DNA from: an uncultured Muribaculum sp.
Lineage (GTDB): Bacteria > Bacteroidota > Bacteroidia > Bacteroidales > Muribaculaceae
DNA length: 23,543 nucleotides
NCBI GenBank assembly: GCA_910589555.1
Contig: CAJUTE010000042.1
Span: forward strand, 1 to 23,543
Direction of reading: 5' to 3'
In this document: one piece after another, positions 6,951 through 15,800 of the stretch
How positions within the stretch are numbered: position 1 is the first letter of the stretch
Layout of the letters: each line of letters starts with the position of its first letter
Position numbers and translations under genes: made by a program
Notes under the pieces: generated by a model
Database searches by the model: none
Told to the model about the DNA's origin: nothing
Seen by the model: only the letters and a program-made list of their open reading frames with translations

Positions 6951-7937
6951 ATGAATATGTCGCTAATTGAATCCGGTCACAGCTTATTGCCTATAGGGCT
7001 TTGCTCATTGCTGCAGTGCATTGCGACGGGATGCGTGTATGACTACTCGACTTGCGGCGACATTATCCCCGACGGCACGACTGTGTCGGTAAGCTTCGAT
7101 TTTCCGTCGTCGCTGCCGGTGCCTGAAGGCATGGCGACACTATTCTATCCCACTGAGGGCGACGCCGATTACTCACGCTACGACTTCCGCCCCTCCGGAG
7201 GAACCGTAGAAATCAACCCCGGCTCCTACCTGACTGCCGCATTCAATAACGACACCGAGTCAATACTGTTCCGAGGCTTCTCGTCGCTGTCGTCGCTCAA
7301 GGCATACACCCGAGAAGGTAAAGTGACCGACGGGCTGAGCGCGTCATACTCAGGGGCGATGCCACCGTTAGGCAGAGTCGCCGACATTCCGGTGGTGATA
7401 CAGCCCGATATGCTAATGTGCGTCGCGCCCTCCGCCCCTGCCGACATAGCGCCCGATGTCAACACCCGCATCCGCTTCAGCCCCGCTCAGGCGGTAGCCA
7501 CCTATTCAATCACCATCGACGATATCACCAACCTCAGCTCGGTCAGAGAGGGGTGCGTGTCGCTCTCGGGGCTGTGCGGCGACTACATGATAGGGCTGTC
7601 ACGCAAAGGCGACTCAGTGGTGACTATTCCGGGAAGCCAGAAAAGCGACACCGGCAGCTCGATGGCAGGAAAGATGCTCACATTCGGCTATGCTCCCGCT
7701 TCAGCATCATGCCTGCTGCGAGTGTATCTGTGGCTGCGCGACGGCGAAAAGAGAGTGTATGAATTTGAGGTAAAGGAGCAGATTATGCAAGCACCTGATC
7801 CACTCAATGTGTCAATACGCGCACGGGGCATCGCGCTCCCGGAAATAGACACTCCCGACAACCCCGACGCACCCGACAGCTCGCTGGGTGTGAACGTGGA
7901 CAATTGGGAGACAATCGACATAGAACTTTCCACCTGA
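6951..7937 (+). CDS. DUF5119-type lipoprotein, fimbria-associated
   Basis: A 328-residue predicted lipoprotein. The N-terminus is hydrophobic and ends in a lipobox-like ATGC with C28, though the acidic E6 before the hydrophobic stretch is unusual, and the in-frame ATG at 6957 is an equally good start. The body is beta-rich with Ig-like spacing, and it ends in NVDNWETIDIELST, the kind of C-terminal strand seen in DUF5119 proteins that accompany fimbrillin-like genes. The next two genes on the strand are fimbrillin-like lipoproteins 56 bp downstream, so a role in a type V-like pilus, for example as anchor or minor subunit, is likely. Function is inferred from family and context; there is no catalytic motif. 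Confidence 0.7.
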   Translation: MNMSLIESGHSLLPIGLCSLLQCIATGCVYDYSTCGDIIPDGTTVSVSFDFPSSLPVPEGMATLFYPTEGDADYSRYDFRPSGGTVEINPGSYLTAAFNNDTESILFRGFSSLSSLKAYTREGKVTDGLSASYSGAMPPLGRVADIPVVIQPDMLMCVAPSAPADIAPDVNTRIRFSPAQAVATYSITIDDITNLSSVREGCVSLSGLCGDYMIGLSRKGDSVVTIPGSQKSDTGSSMAGKMLTFGYAPASASCLLRVYLWLRDGEKRVYEFEVKEQIMQAPDPLNVSIRARGIALPEIDTPDNPDAPDSSLGVNVDNWETIDIELST

Positions 7938-7993
7938 CATCAATGTTGTATATAAACATATAAATCAAACAAACTTAACATAAAATACACACT

Positions 7994-9019
7994 ATGAAAA
8001 TTTCGTCAAGTCTATTCATCCTTGCGACAGCACTGGCATTCACGGCTTGCTCAGACAACGATGATTCCGGCGCGCCGAAAGACACCGCCAAGATCAATTT
8101 TTCAGTAAGCGTGCCCAAGTCTCCGCGTGCCGTCACCACTACATCATCCATCAATCAGTTCAAGACATGGGGATATGTCAACCAAAAAGTGTACATGGAG
8201 GATGTGGAAGTGAATCGAGTCGATAACGGCTCATGGTCATATCAGCCGGCACAATACTGGCCTGCCGACGAGCAGAAAGTGAATTTCTACAGCTACAGCC
8301 CGGCTGATTTACGTACAGCAACACCTAACACGCCCGATAATCCTGACATACCGGGATTTATAAACGGTGGTAAAACCGACCTTCTGTATGGCGTGAACAT
8401 CGGCGAGAGCAGCAAGTCGTCGGTCGTAAAGATCAACTTCCGCCACGCGTTGGCTCAAGTGAAATTCCTGTTCAAACGAATGACTCCCCCCGACTCTCCG
8501 CAACCCATTGACGTGAAAGTGCGCAACGTGACTGTCACAGGAACATATTCGACGGCATCGTTCCACTTCCCGACAGAGACAACAGCCGCCGAGAACCCTA
8601 TTGTGGGTGAATGGGTTGAACCCACCGACATTAAGGATATGGCGATATTCGACGGGGAAAAATCCTTGACCGATGAAGCTGTAGAGCTCAACTCAACCGG
8701 AAACATGTTTGCCATCCCGCAGGATCTCACCGAGTCAACCGATGTCACCAAGACCGACAACGGAGCTTATGTCAAAGTCCTCTGCGACATATATGATCAG
8801 AAAACAGGCACTAAGTTGTGGCCGTCGCAAAGCGATGAGACCTACGACCCCGCCACCGAAGCCGGATACCTGTATTTCCCGCTCAACAACAACTCGGTTA
8901 TTGAACAGTGGGACGCAGGAAGATCCTACCGATATGTGCTGACAATAGGCGTGCCTAAAGACTCTTCCGGATATATCGACTTCGACATTACAGTCGACGA
9001 CTACGAGGAATTTGATTAA
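7994..9019 (+). CDS. fimbrillin-like lipoprotein (Mfa-like family), first tandem copy
   Basis: A 341-residue lipoprotein with a clean signal peptide and lipobox FTAC (C19), followed by an Asp/Ser-rich linker. The body shows features of the Bacteroidales Mfa-like/fimbrillin family: SWSYQPAQYWPADEQKVNFYSYSP early, then KINFRHALAQVKF in the middle, and YFPLNN ... WDAGRSYRYVLTIGV near the end. Such proteins are exported as lipoproteins and assemble, often after proteolysis, into type V pili. It is 56 bp after the DUF5119 gene and 18 bp before a second gene of the same type, so the three form one transcription unit. Whether it is the main shaft, a tip or an accessory subunit cannot be told here. 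Confidence 0.83.
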   Translation: MKISSSLFILATALAFTACSDNDDSGAPKDTAKINFSVSVPKSPRAVTTTSSINQFKTWGYVNQKVYMEDVEVNRVDNGSWSYQPAQYWPADEQKVNFYSYSPADLRTATPNTPDNPDIPGFINGGKTDLLYGVNIGESSKSSVVKINFRHALAQVKFLFKRMTPPDSPQPIDVKVRNVTVTGTYSTASFHFPTETTAAENPIVGEWVEPTDIKDMAIFDGEKSLTDEAVELNSTGNMFAIPQDLTESTDVTKTDNGAYVKVLCDIYDQKTGTKLWPSQSDETYDPATEAGYLYFPLNNNSVIEQWDAGRSYRYVLTIGVPKDSSGYIDFDITVDDYEEFD

Positions 9020-9037
9020 TCAAAACCTTTCCGAAGC

Positions 9038-10060
9038 ATGATGAGTTATTTCCGAAATGCGTTATATGCAGTGCTGGCATTAGCCGGCACTGCTTGTCAT
9101 GACGCTACGGATGAGCCGGAATGTGATGACGGATACATCTCGTTCTCTTCCGAGATAGAGCCAAGGGATGCGACCACTACCGAAAACATTCCGTCATTCA
9201 AGGTCTCGGCAATGACCGGACACGACATCATCATGAACGGCGTGGTAGTCACCCGCACAGGATCCAACACATGGTCCTACTCGCCCCATGTGAAATGGCC
9301 TGAAGGAAGTGCAGTCGACTTCTACGCCGTGAGCCCGCCGGAAGTGAAAATGAACATAAACACTTCATGGCACCACACCATCAATTACTCCTCGCCGGGC
9401 ACACAGGATCTGCTGGTGTCAGTGAGCATGCAGGCGCGACCCACCTCATCACGGCTCAAACTCAACTTCCGCCATGCCCTCGCAATGATCAAAATGAGGG
9501 CGCGCACGTCACGCAAGGATGTGGAAATAAGATTGCGGTCAATAGCCGTGAGAAACGTGGCGGGACACGGTGATTTCTTTTTCCCTGATGTATCGACCCT
9601 CCCCGGAAAACCCATCGGCTCAATAACCGAATGCTGGCGCACCTACTACAACGGAAACTACTACAAGCTATTCGACGCCGAGGGCTATGTCACGCTCTCC
9701 GACACCCCGATCAATGCCGGAAACACAGGAGTGGAATTCTTCATCCCGTGCATCCTCGATGATGTAAGCTATGAAGGCTACATAAGAGGCTCCACAATAG
9801 AAGTGGCATACAAAATAGTCGATCCCGAGACAGGATCCACAATCTGGCCCGATAAAGACACCCCTAACCAGTTGCACGACCCCACCGACAACTCCTATGG
9901 AATGGCTCATCTGCCCCTTAATTCCGAAGTGCCCGGAAAACGCCTGGAATCAGGGAAATCATACAACTACCTCATCAATGTCGACAATGCGGCATCACTT
10001 CCGCAATCGCGCGCATCATCGACCGCAGTCAACACCACGCTTACAGTCACCGACTTTTAG
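9038..10060 (+). CDS. fimbrillin-like lipoprotein (Mfa-like family), second tandem copy
   Basis: A 340-residue lipoprotein with lipobox GTAC (C20) after a hydrophobic leader. It is a diverged paralogue of the gene before it: TWSYSPHVKWPEGSAVDFYAVSP, RLKLNFRHALAMIKM and LPLNSEVPGKRLESGKSYNYLINVD line up with matching stretches of that protein in the same order. The end differs, with a Ser/Thr-rich strand (ASSTAVNTTLTVTDF). Two non-identical subunits in tandem suggest a division of labour in one pilus or alternate surface forms. Its stop codon lies only 7 bp from the stop of the convergent peptidase gene, with no terminator-like hairpin between them. Confidence 0.82.
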   Translation: MMSYFRNALYAVLALAGTACHDATDEPECDDGYISFSSEIEPRDATTTENIPSFKVSAMTGHDIIMNGVVVTRTGSNTWSYSPHVKWPEGSAVDFYAVSPPEVKMNINTSWHHTINYSSPGTQDLLVSVSMQARPTSSRLKLNFRHALAMIKMRARTSRKDVEIRLRSIAVRNVAGHGDFFFPDVSTLPGKPIGSITECWRTYYNGNYYKLFDAEGYVTLSDTPINAGNTGVEFFIPCILDDVSYEGYIRGSTIEVAYKIVDPETGSTIWPDKDTPNQLHDPTDNSYGMAHLPLNSEVPGKRLESGKSYNYLINVDNAASLPQSRASSTAVNTTLTVTDF

Positions 10061-10067
10061 AGGGTGT

Positions 10068-10505
10068 TTAATACGCCACATGGATCCAGGTGCCTCCACG
10101 CTCCCATATCAGTTCCACATGAGGCAGCATCTTCAGGATTTCAAACAACCGCCGGTTCCCGTCAGCGGTTCCTGTGTTAAGGTCGGCGGCACGTCCGGCA
10201 AGATGGTAAGAACGCGGCACCCCGCCCACAGCACGGTTCAATTCCGGACACCTGTAGCCGCTGTTCACTATCACAGGCATCCCGAGCATCTCACGTGCCG
10301 GATCAAGCACATCACGTATAAGCCGCCTCATATTCTCCACGGCATCGGCAGGAGGAGTGTTGTCAATCCCCAGCCTCGCGGCAGTCTCGCTACGTGTAAG
10401 CTCCCTTATGGTAAAATGGCTCACACTCTCCTTAGCTTTCAACGGACACGCAATCTCCATCGCGGCAACAACCGCCACAATCATCTCTCGGTTTTTCATA
10501 GACAT
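10068..10505 (-). CDS. small exported peptidase M15-family protein
   Basis: A 145-residue protein with a likely signal peptide (charged start, hydrophobic 8-22, possible cleavage after LKA) and an M15_3-type zinc peptidase domain. The zinc motif is visible: SGYRCPELNRAVGG, then SYHLAGRAADL (His and Asp ligands), and a C-terminal WIHVAY supplying the third ligand. Members cut peptidoglycan stem peptides as D,D- or L,D-carboxypeptidases or endopeptidases, and close relatives occur in phage lysis modules. No phage genes are near, so a cell-wall or periplasmic role is more likely. Two starts are possible, ATG at 10505 or 10499. A -7-like element lies at 10535-10542. Confidence 0.85.
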   Translation of the reverse strand: MSMKNREMIVAVVAAMEIACPLKAKESVSHFTIRELTRSETAARLGIDNTPPADAVENMRRLIRDVLDPAREMLGMPVIVNSGYRCPELNRAVGGVPRSYHLAGRAADLNTGTADGNRRLFEILKMLPHVELIWERGGTWIHVAY

Positions 10506-10534
10506 TATTAATGATTACAGGTTAATAACTTCGG

Positions 10535-10542
10535 CAAAGTTA
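10535..10542 (-). promoter_or_regulatory. -7 element of the M15 peptidase gene
   Basis: Minus-strand TAACTTTG is an exact match to TAnnTTTG and sits about 30 nt before the ATG. I see no good -33 TTTG at the usual distance. The rest of 10506-10704 is non-coding and also holds the divergent trpB promoter. Confidence 0.4.
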
Positions 10543-10660
10543 CAGTCAAACTACCCCGATTTTACCCACTAATTGTACCTCCACATGATTTTTTCATGCA
10601 ATCAGCAAGCTTTTCACACCAAAAACTGTTCTTTCTATGCGGAATTTGATGTTTTTTGTT

Positions 10661-10668
10661 TACTTTTG
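10661..10668 (+). promoter_or_regulatory. -7 element of the trpB-like gene
   Basis: TACTTTTG is an exact match to TAnnTTTG, 36 nt before the ATG at 10705. The -33 element at the expected distance is not clear; a TTTG at 10645-10648 is too close. Position and perfect match still make this the best promoter for the gene. Confidence 0.5.
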
Positions 10669-10704
10669 TAGCTGAAACGAACAAACAAACTGCATAATCC
10701 CACA

Positions 10705-12066
10705 ATGGAATCCAAGAAATTCATCCTTCAGGAAAAAGATATACCCACCGCATGGTACAATGTGCTTGCCGATATGCCGGTCAAGCCGAAACCCATATTG
10801 CACCCTGCCACCAAAAAACCGCTCACTCCTGAGGATCTGTACCCTATATTTTCACAGGAGGCTTCGCGTCAGGAGCTTAACGAAACCGACCGCTGGATTG
10901 AAATCCCCGACGAAGTGCGCGAAATGTACCGCATCTGGCGCCCCACTCCGCTGGTAAGAGCCCGCGGCCTTGAAAAATTCCTCGACACCCCTGCTCACAT
11001 CTATTTCAAAAACGAAAGCGTGAGCCCCGTAGGATCCCACAAGCTCAATTCGGCAATCCCGCAGGCTTACTATTGCAAAAAAGAGGGAGTGACCAACATC
11101 ACCACCGAAACCGGAGCCGGACAGTGGGGAGCAGCCCTGTCGCTTGCCGCAAAGCACTTCGGGCTTGAACTCGCCGTATACATGGTAAAGGTTTCCTATC
11201 ACCAGAAGCCCTACCGCCGATCAATAATGCAGACCTACGGAGCCGAGGTAATAGCCTCGCCGAGTATGTCGACCAAGGCAGGACGCAAGATAATCACCGA
11301 ACACCCCAACTATCAGGGTTCGCTCGGTACAGCGATATCCGAGGCAGTAGAGCTCGCAATGTCGACTCCCAATTGCAAATACACTCTCGGATCAGTGCTC
11401 AATCACGTGTCGCTTCACCAGTCGGTGATCGGTCTCGAAGCCGAAAAGCAGATGGAGATGGCAGGCGAATACCCCGACATCGTGATAGGATGCTTCGGCG
11501 GCGGCAGCAACTTCTCAGGAATATCATTCCCATTCCTGCGCCACAACTTCAGCGGCGAACGTAACACCCGCTTCATCGCAGCCGAGCCTGAATCATGCCC
11601 CAAGCTCACACGCGGCATATTCCAATACGACTTCGGCGATGAAGCAGGCTACACTCCGCTCATCCCCATGCTCACCCTCGGACACAACTTCTCGCCCGCC
11701 AACATCCACGCCGGCGGTCTGCGCTACCACGGCGCAGGATCAGTGGTGAGCCAACTCAAAATCGACAATATGATTGAGGCGGTCGACATACCTCAGCTCG
11801 AAACATTCAAGGCGGCAACCATATTCGCCCAAACCGAAGGTCTCATCCCCGCGCCCGAAAGCTCACACGCCATCGCGACTGCAATACGCGAAGCGCTCAA
11901 GGCTAAAGAAGAGGGCACAAAGAAAACCATCCTCTTCAACCTGTCGGGACACGGACTGATCGACATGGCGGCTTACGACCGCTACTTCTCGGGCGACCTC
12001 AACAACTATCAGGTGACCGACGAAGAGATCGCCAACAACGTCTCAACCCTCGAAAAACTCATCTAA
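10705..12066 (+). CDS. trpB: tryptophan synthase beta chain, TrpB2 type
   Basis: A 453-residue PLP enzyme that condenses indole with L-serine to tryptophan. The PLP lysine is K113 in GSHKLNSA, the catalytic Glu is in TETGAGQWG (E135), and the phosphate-binding loop is GGGSNF (265-270). The longer length, the HKLN form and an N-terminal extension (ILQEKDIPTAWYNV) mark the TrpB2 subgroup rather than the 390-400-residue TrpB1 that works inside the TrpA complex. TrpB2 enzymes often act without TrpA, using free indole. No other trp gene is nearby and the gene has its own promoter and terminator, so it is probably a single-gene unit for indole salvage. A separate trp operon elsewhere in the genome is expected but cannot be seen. 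Confidence 0.92.
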   Translation: MESKKFILQEKDIPTAWYNVLADMPVKPKPILHPATKKPLTPEDLYPIFSQEASRQELNETDRWIEIPDEVREMYRIWRPTPLVRARGLEKFLDTPAHIYFKNESVSPVGSHKLNSAIPQAYYCKKEGVTNITTETGAGQWGAALSLAAKHFGLELAVYMVKVSYHQKPYRRSIMQTYGAEVIASPSMSTKAGRKIITEHPNYQGSLGTAISEAVELAMSTPNCKYTLGSVLNHVSLHQSVIGLEAEKQMEMAGEYPDIVIGCFGGGSNFSGISFPFLRHNFSGERNTRFIAAEPESCPKLTRGIFQYDFGDEAGYTPLIPMLTLGHNFSPANIHAGGLRYHGAGSVVSQLKIDNMIEAVDIPQLETFKAATIFAQTEGLIPAPESSHAIATAIREALKAKEEGTKKTILFNLSGHGLIDMAAYDRYFSGDLNNYQVTDEEIANNVSTLEKLI

Positions 12067-12097
12067 AAAAACATACCGGGCTTCTGCAAATTCGGTC

Positions 12098-12150
12098 GAG
12101 AGTCCATCGGAGCAACAGGAACACTGCCGCTCCGGTGGACTCTCCAATTT
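12098..12150 (+). terminator. rho-independent terminator after trpB
   Basis: Arms 12098-12106 and 12136-12144 (GAGAGTCCA / TGGACTCTC) pair perfectly, continued inward through one T-G wobble by CGGAGC (12108-12113) and GCTCCG (12129-12134). This gives a 16-bp stem with a 15-nt loop, followed by AATTTT. It starts about 30 bp after the trpB stop. Confidence 0.75.
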
Positions 12151-12204
12151 TACCCCACCCAAAGCCACAAAACACACAAACAAATTCAAACACCACAAAA
12201 AAAC

Positions 12205-12256
12205 GAATCCGCAAGGTCATCGGCTTTAGCCGCTCTGCTTTGCAGAGACACCACCA
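12205..12256 (+). repeat. diverged direct copy of the palindrome arm
   Basis: This stretch begins GAATCCGCAAGG, passes through CATCGG and TAGCCG, and ends GACACCACCA. It follows the same order as the left arm at 12261-12319 (GAATCCGTAAGG, ATCGGTAGCCGG, GACACCACCGG) but with many changes and its own small hairpin TCTGC-TTT-GCAGA. It looks like an older, decayed copy of the same repeat. Confidence 0.5.
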
Positions 12257-12260
12257 CAAC

Positions 12261-12490
12261 GAATCCGTAAGGATTCATCCATCGGTAGCCGGTGGCGGAG
12301 CGTTAGCGACACCACCGGAAAGCATTGGTTTGTAGAATGTTTCTGAAAGAATCATCTTGGATGTTTGGCAAATTGCGCTCAGATAATTGTTGTATGATGA
12401 ATCTTTCAGATTCGATTGTTTTTTATCGCATTTTTCCGGTGGTGTCGCTACGCTCCGCCACCGGCTACCGACAGATTAACCCTTCAGGTT
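12261..12490. repeat. about 230-bp imperfect palindrome (foldback element)
   Basis: The 40-nt arm at 12282-12321 and the 39-nt arm at 12433-12471 are reverse complements except for one inserted T. A second pair, 12342-12356 and 12396-12410, matches at 14 of 15 positions, and both pairs share one dyad centre near 12376. Outside them, small hairpins at 12261-12276 (GAATCC-GTAA-GGATTC) and 12478-12490 are also symmetric. The central loop is about 39 nt. This could be a foldback/MITE-like element, a REP-type repeat pair or a structured RNA. It carries no gene that I recognise. It occupies most of the gene-free stretch between the trpB terminator and susC. Confidence 0.75.
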
Positions 12491-12538
12491 TTTCCTTCCG
12501 CCGCAACCAATTCGCTAAATGCCACCCCACCGCCAATC

Positions 12539-12649
12539 TCATTTCTTGAAATACATTTTCACGAGCACCGAATTATCATCCTCGGTCACATTGAGATCCC
12601 AGCCGAAAACTTCACAAAACGCATCGATAAAGTCCAGCCTACACACTTT
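12539..12649 (-). pseudogene. remnant of an unidentified protein's C-terminus
   Basis: On the minus strand a 36-codon frame ends in TGA at 12539-12541 and reads ...DFIDAFCEVFGW, then DLNVTEDDNSVLVKMYFKK. The mix of acidic, aromatic and aliphatic residues is convincingly protein-like, yet a TAG lies directly upstream (12650-12652) and there is no start codon. It looks like the tail of a gene whose front has been lost or frameshifted. I do not recognise the family. It lies in repeat-rich DNA, which fits decay or insertion. Confidence 0.35.
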
Positions 12650-12678
12650 CTACGTTCGTGCCGGATTTTCCACAACGG

Positions 12679-12693
12679 AGCACCTGCGGTGCT
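12679..12693. repeat. short GC-rich hairpin flanked by CCGGAT repeats
   Basis: AGCACC-TGC-GGTGCT forms a 6-bp stem with a 3-nt loop; CCGGAT occurs on both sides at 12661-12666 and 12696-12701. It resembles a REP-like unit. There is no T-run, so it is a poor terminator. The remaining DNA up to the susC promoter shows nothing else I can support. Confidence 0.4.
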
Positions 12694-12799
12694 TACCGGA
12701 TCTGCAAAACCCTCTGAAGGAACCAAGTCTGTTCTGCAGCTTCTCTGAATTTTACGCATTTCCATCTTAAATCTGAATGATAGCACATTTTTTACAAAA

Positions 12800-12836
12800 T
12801 TTGGTATAATATCTACCCCCCCCCCTAATATTTTTG
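12800..12836 (+). promoter_or_regulatory. susC promoter with a ten-C tract in its spacer
   Basis: TTTG at 12800-12803 and TATTTTTG at 12829-12836 (exact TAnnTTTG) form a -33/-7 pair separated by 25 nt, about 4-6 nt longer than the usual 19-21. The spacer contains a run of ten C at 12816-12825. The predicted start site near 12846 leaves a leader of about 45 nt before the ATG at 12891. Slippage in the C run would change the spacing and so promoter strength. Confidence 0.5.
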
Positions 12837-12890
12837 CTCACATTTGCAAATATTCAATTTAGTTTTTTGCAATTATTAATCTTTCAATTC

Positions 12891-15800
12891 ATGGAGCACA
12901 ATGTTAATTCAACACCTTTGCGTGTGGCAATTTTCGCAGCCGTGTTTTTATGGGCATCAACCCTGTTTGCTGCGGATATCCAGATCAAAGGGCGCGTGGT
13001 AGACGAATCTGACGAACCCCTTATCGGAGTATCAGTCGTAGTGTCGGGCACTTCAAATGGTGTCGCCACCGACATTGACGGACGCTTTACACTCACAGCG
13101 CCTGAAAAGTCAAAAATCAATTTCTCTTATGTAGGCTACACTCCCCTCACTTTGTCGCCATCACCGATAATGAATGTGGTGATGAAGGAGGACACCCAGC
13201 AACTCGACGAAGTGGTAGTGGTGGGCTACGGAACCCAGAAAAAGGGGAGCGTGACAGGAAGTGTGACAAGCATCGATGCAAAAGCCATCTCCGACATTCC
13301 GGGCGGCAATCTTGCCTCATCGCTTGCCGGACGCCTTTCAGGTGTGATGATCTCCTCAACCACCGGTAAGCCCGGAGCAGGAAGCACGCTGAGCATCCGC
13401 GCCAAAGGTACCACCAACGACTCATCGCCATTATATGTAATCGATGGCGTGGTCCGCAACCAAGAGGCTTTTGAATCGCTTGACGCAAGCGAAGTAGAAA
13501 ATATTTCGGTACTTAAGGACGGAGCATCGGCAGCGGTGTACGGCGCCCGCGCCGCCAACGGCGTGGTGCTTGTGACCACCCGCAAGGGATCCAATTCAAA
13601 GCCGGTGATCAACTACACCGGAACCGTAGGTTGGGATCATCCCACAAATCAGCCCTCGACAATGAGCGCTTACGAACAGGCTATTTTCCTCAACAATAAT
13701 AAATACCAAACATGGGTCGCCGACAAGAACATGGATCCGAAACAGGACCCGCGAAACCAGAAAACATGGTACACCGACGATGAACTTGAATATCTCAAAC
13801 ACGTGAACTATAGCTGGCTGGATGAAATGTGGAAAGACCCCATCACCACTCGCCACACACTCAATGTGACCGGAGGCAACGACCGTGTGCGCTACTTCAT
13901 CGGCGGATCTTACTACTATGCCGACGGCGCCTTTGACAACCTCAAATACAACAAGGCTAATTTCCGTGCAAATATAGACGCGAATATCACAAAAGATATC
14001 GTAGTAGGGCTTAACATAGGCACCGACATCAGAAAGGACATAAAACCTCACTGGAGAAGTGACGGCGGACGCGACAACATGGACAACCTATATGCCTCGG
14101 TCCTGAAACGCTCTAAGATGAATCCGTTCTACATCGACGGGCTGCCCGTGAAAGCCAACGGACTTGAACAGCACCCGCTGACACAGATAAGCGAAAAAGC
14201 GGGACGCGACACAAGGAAATGGAACAACACCAACATCAACGCATTCGCCGAATACAACGCTCCATTCCTGAAGGGTCTTAAATTCCGTGTGCAATACTCC
14301 AAAAACATATACAACAACATCTCTAAAGAAGTGGAGCTGCCCTACACTTTGTACACATTCGAGACCAGCGGAACCAACGGCCACTACATCGATCCGTCGA
14401 CCAATCCGCAAGTAACAGGATCGGATGTAAGAGGTTCAAAAAACTACATCAAGAAAACCGCACGTCTCATCCAGGACTACCAGCTCAACTTCTTTGTGTC
14501 ATACAACCGCACATTCGGCAAGCATGACGTGGGAGCGCTCTTCGTCTACGAGCAGGCTGAAGGCGAGTCAGAATCATTTGACGCTCAGCGCGACGGCGTG
14601 ATTTCATGGACCATGCCGGAATTCCACGGCGCGAGCAGCGACGCATCACAGTCAACCGTGGGAAGCGGCTCGGTAAACGAAACAGGACGCCAGTCCTACG
14701 TGGGACGTCTGAATTATGCCTATGACGACAAGTATCTGCTCGAACTCGCTTTCCGCTATGACGGATCAACCAAATTCGCGCCCAAAAAGCGTTGGGGTTT
14801 CTTCCCCTCGGTATCGGCAGGATGGCGTATGTCAAGCGAACCGTTCTGGGCTAACAGCAGCATGAACAATTGGTTTGACTACTTCAAGCTGCGCGGCTCC
14901 ATCGCCTCTCTCGGTAACGACGCTGTGGGAGGATGGGACTGGATGGCTAAATACAACATGACCACCGGAGCAGTGTTCGGAATGCAGGGCTACGGCATCC
15001 AGCCGGGAACACTCCCCAATCCCGACCTGACTTGGGAAAAATCAAAGTCCTACAACATCGGTTTTGACGGTCGCCTGTTCCGCCATCTCAACATGAGCTT
15101 TGAATGGTTCTACCGCCACACCTACGACATTCTTGCCACAACCAATGCCGCTCTGCCCACATCATTCGGAGCGAGCCTCCCCAAAGAGAATTGCGCGGAA
15201 ATCGACTCTCGCGGTTTTGAGCTTGAACTGTCATGGAACGGAAAAGCCAAAAATGTGGAATACTGGTTCAGAGGCAACGTGGGCTACGCCAAGAGCTGGT
15301 GGGTCGACAAGCCCGAGGCATCCAATCTCCGCGAATACAAATCAGAAATCGGTCATTCACTCGATCGCGTGTGGGGATATGACTGTATGGGAATATTACG
15401 CACACAAGAGGATGTGGACCGTGTCAACGCCGAAAACCGCGAGAAATTCGGCAAAGACCTCCTCATCAAAGGTACTAAACTCGTGCCCGGTATGCTCCTA
15501 TACCGCGACGTAAGAGGCGTGAACAGCGACGAACCCGACGGACAGATCACCGAAGAGGACATGATCGTGATCGTTGACAAGCAAACCGCACCCATCACCT
15601 ACGGATTCGGACTCGGCGCACGATGGAAAGGCTTCACCCTCGACATCTTCTTTGAAGGTCTCGCAGGACACAAACGTGTGATTGACGAACGCAAACCAGG
15701 CGTGAAAGACTGGACCGGAACATTCTCATTCTGGAACGACCACTGGACCGAAGAGAATCCCAACGCCTCTATGCCATTCACCCTCACAAAGACCAACGGT

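Noticed and set aside
10068..10505. M15 peptidase as evidence for a prophage lysis module.
   Set aside because: No holin, tail, integrase or other phage gene is nearby and it has a signal peptide; a host envelope enzyme is simpler.
12205..12490. Repeats tested as a CRISPR array.
   Set aside because: Only two or three diverged copies, partly inverted, with no regular unique spacers and no cas gene.
12586..12786. 66-codon minus-strand frame overlapping the protein remnant in another frame.
   Set aside because: Basic, low-complexity product through a hairpin repeat; the alternative frame at 12539-12649 reads far more like protein.
12834..12890. Earlier in-frame ATG for SusC, adding 19 residues.
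   Set aside because: It lies inside the exact -7 promoter element, and the signal peptide begins right after the ATG at 12891.
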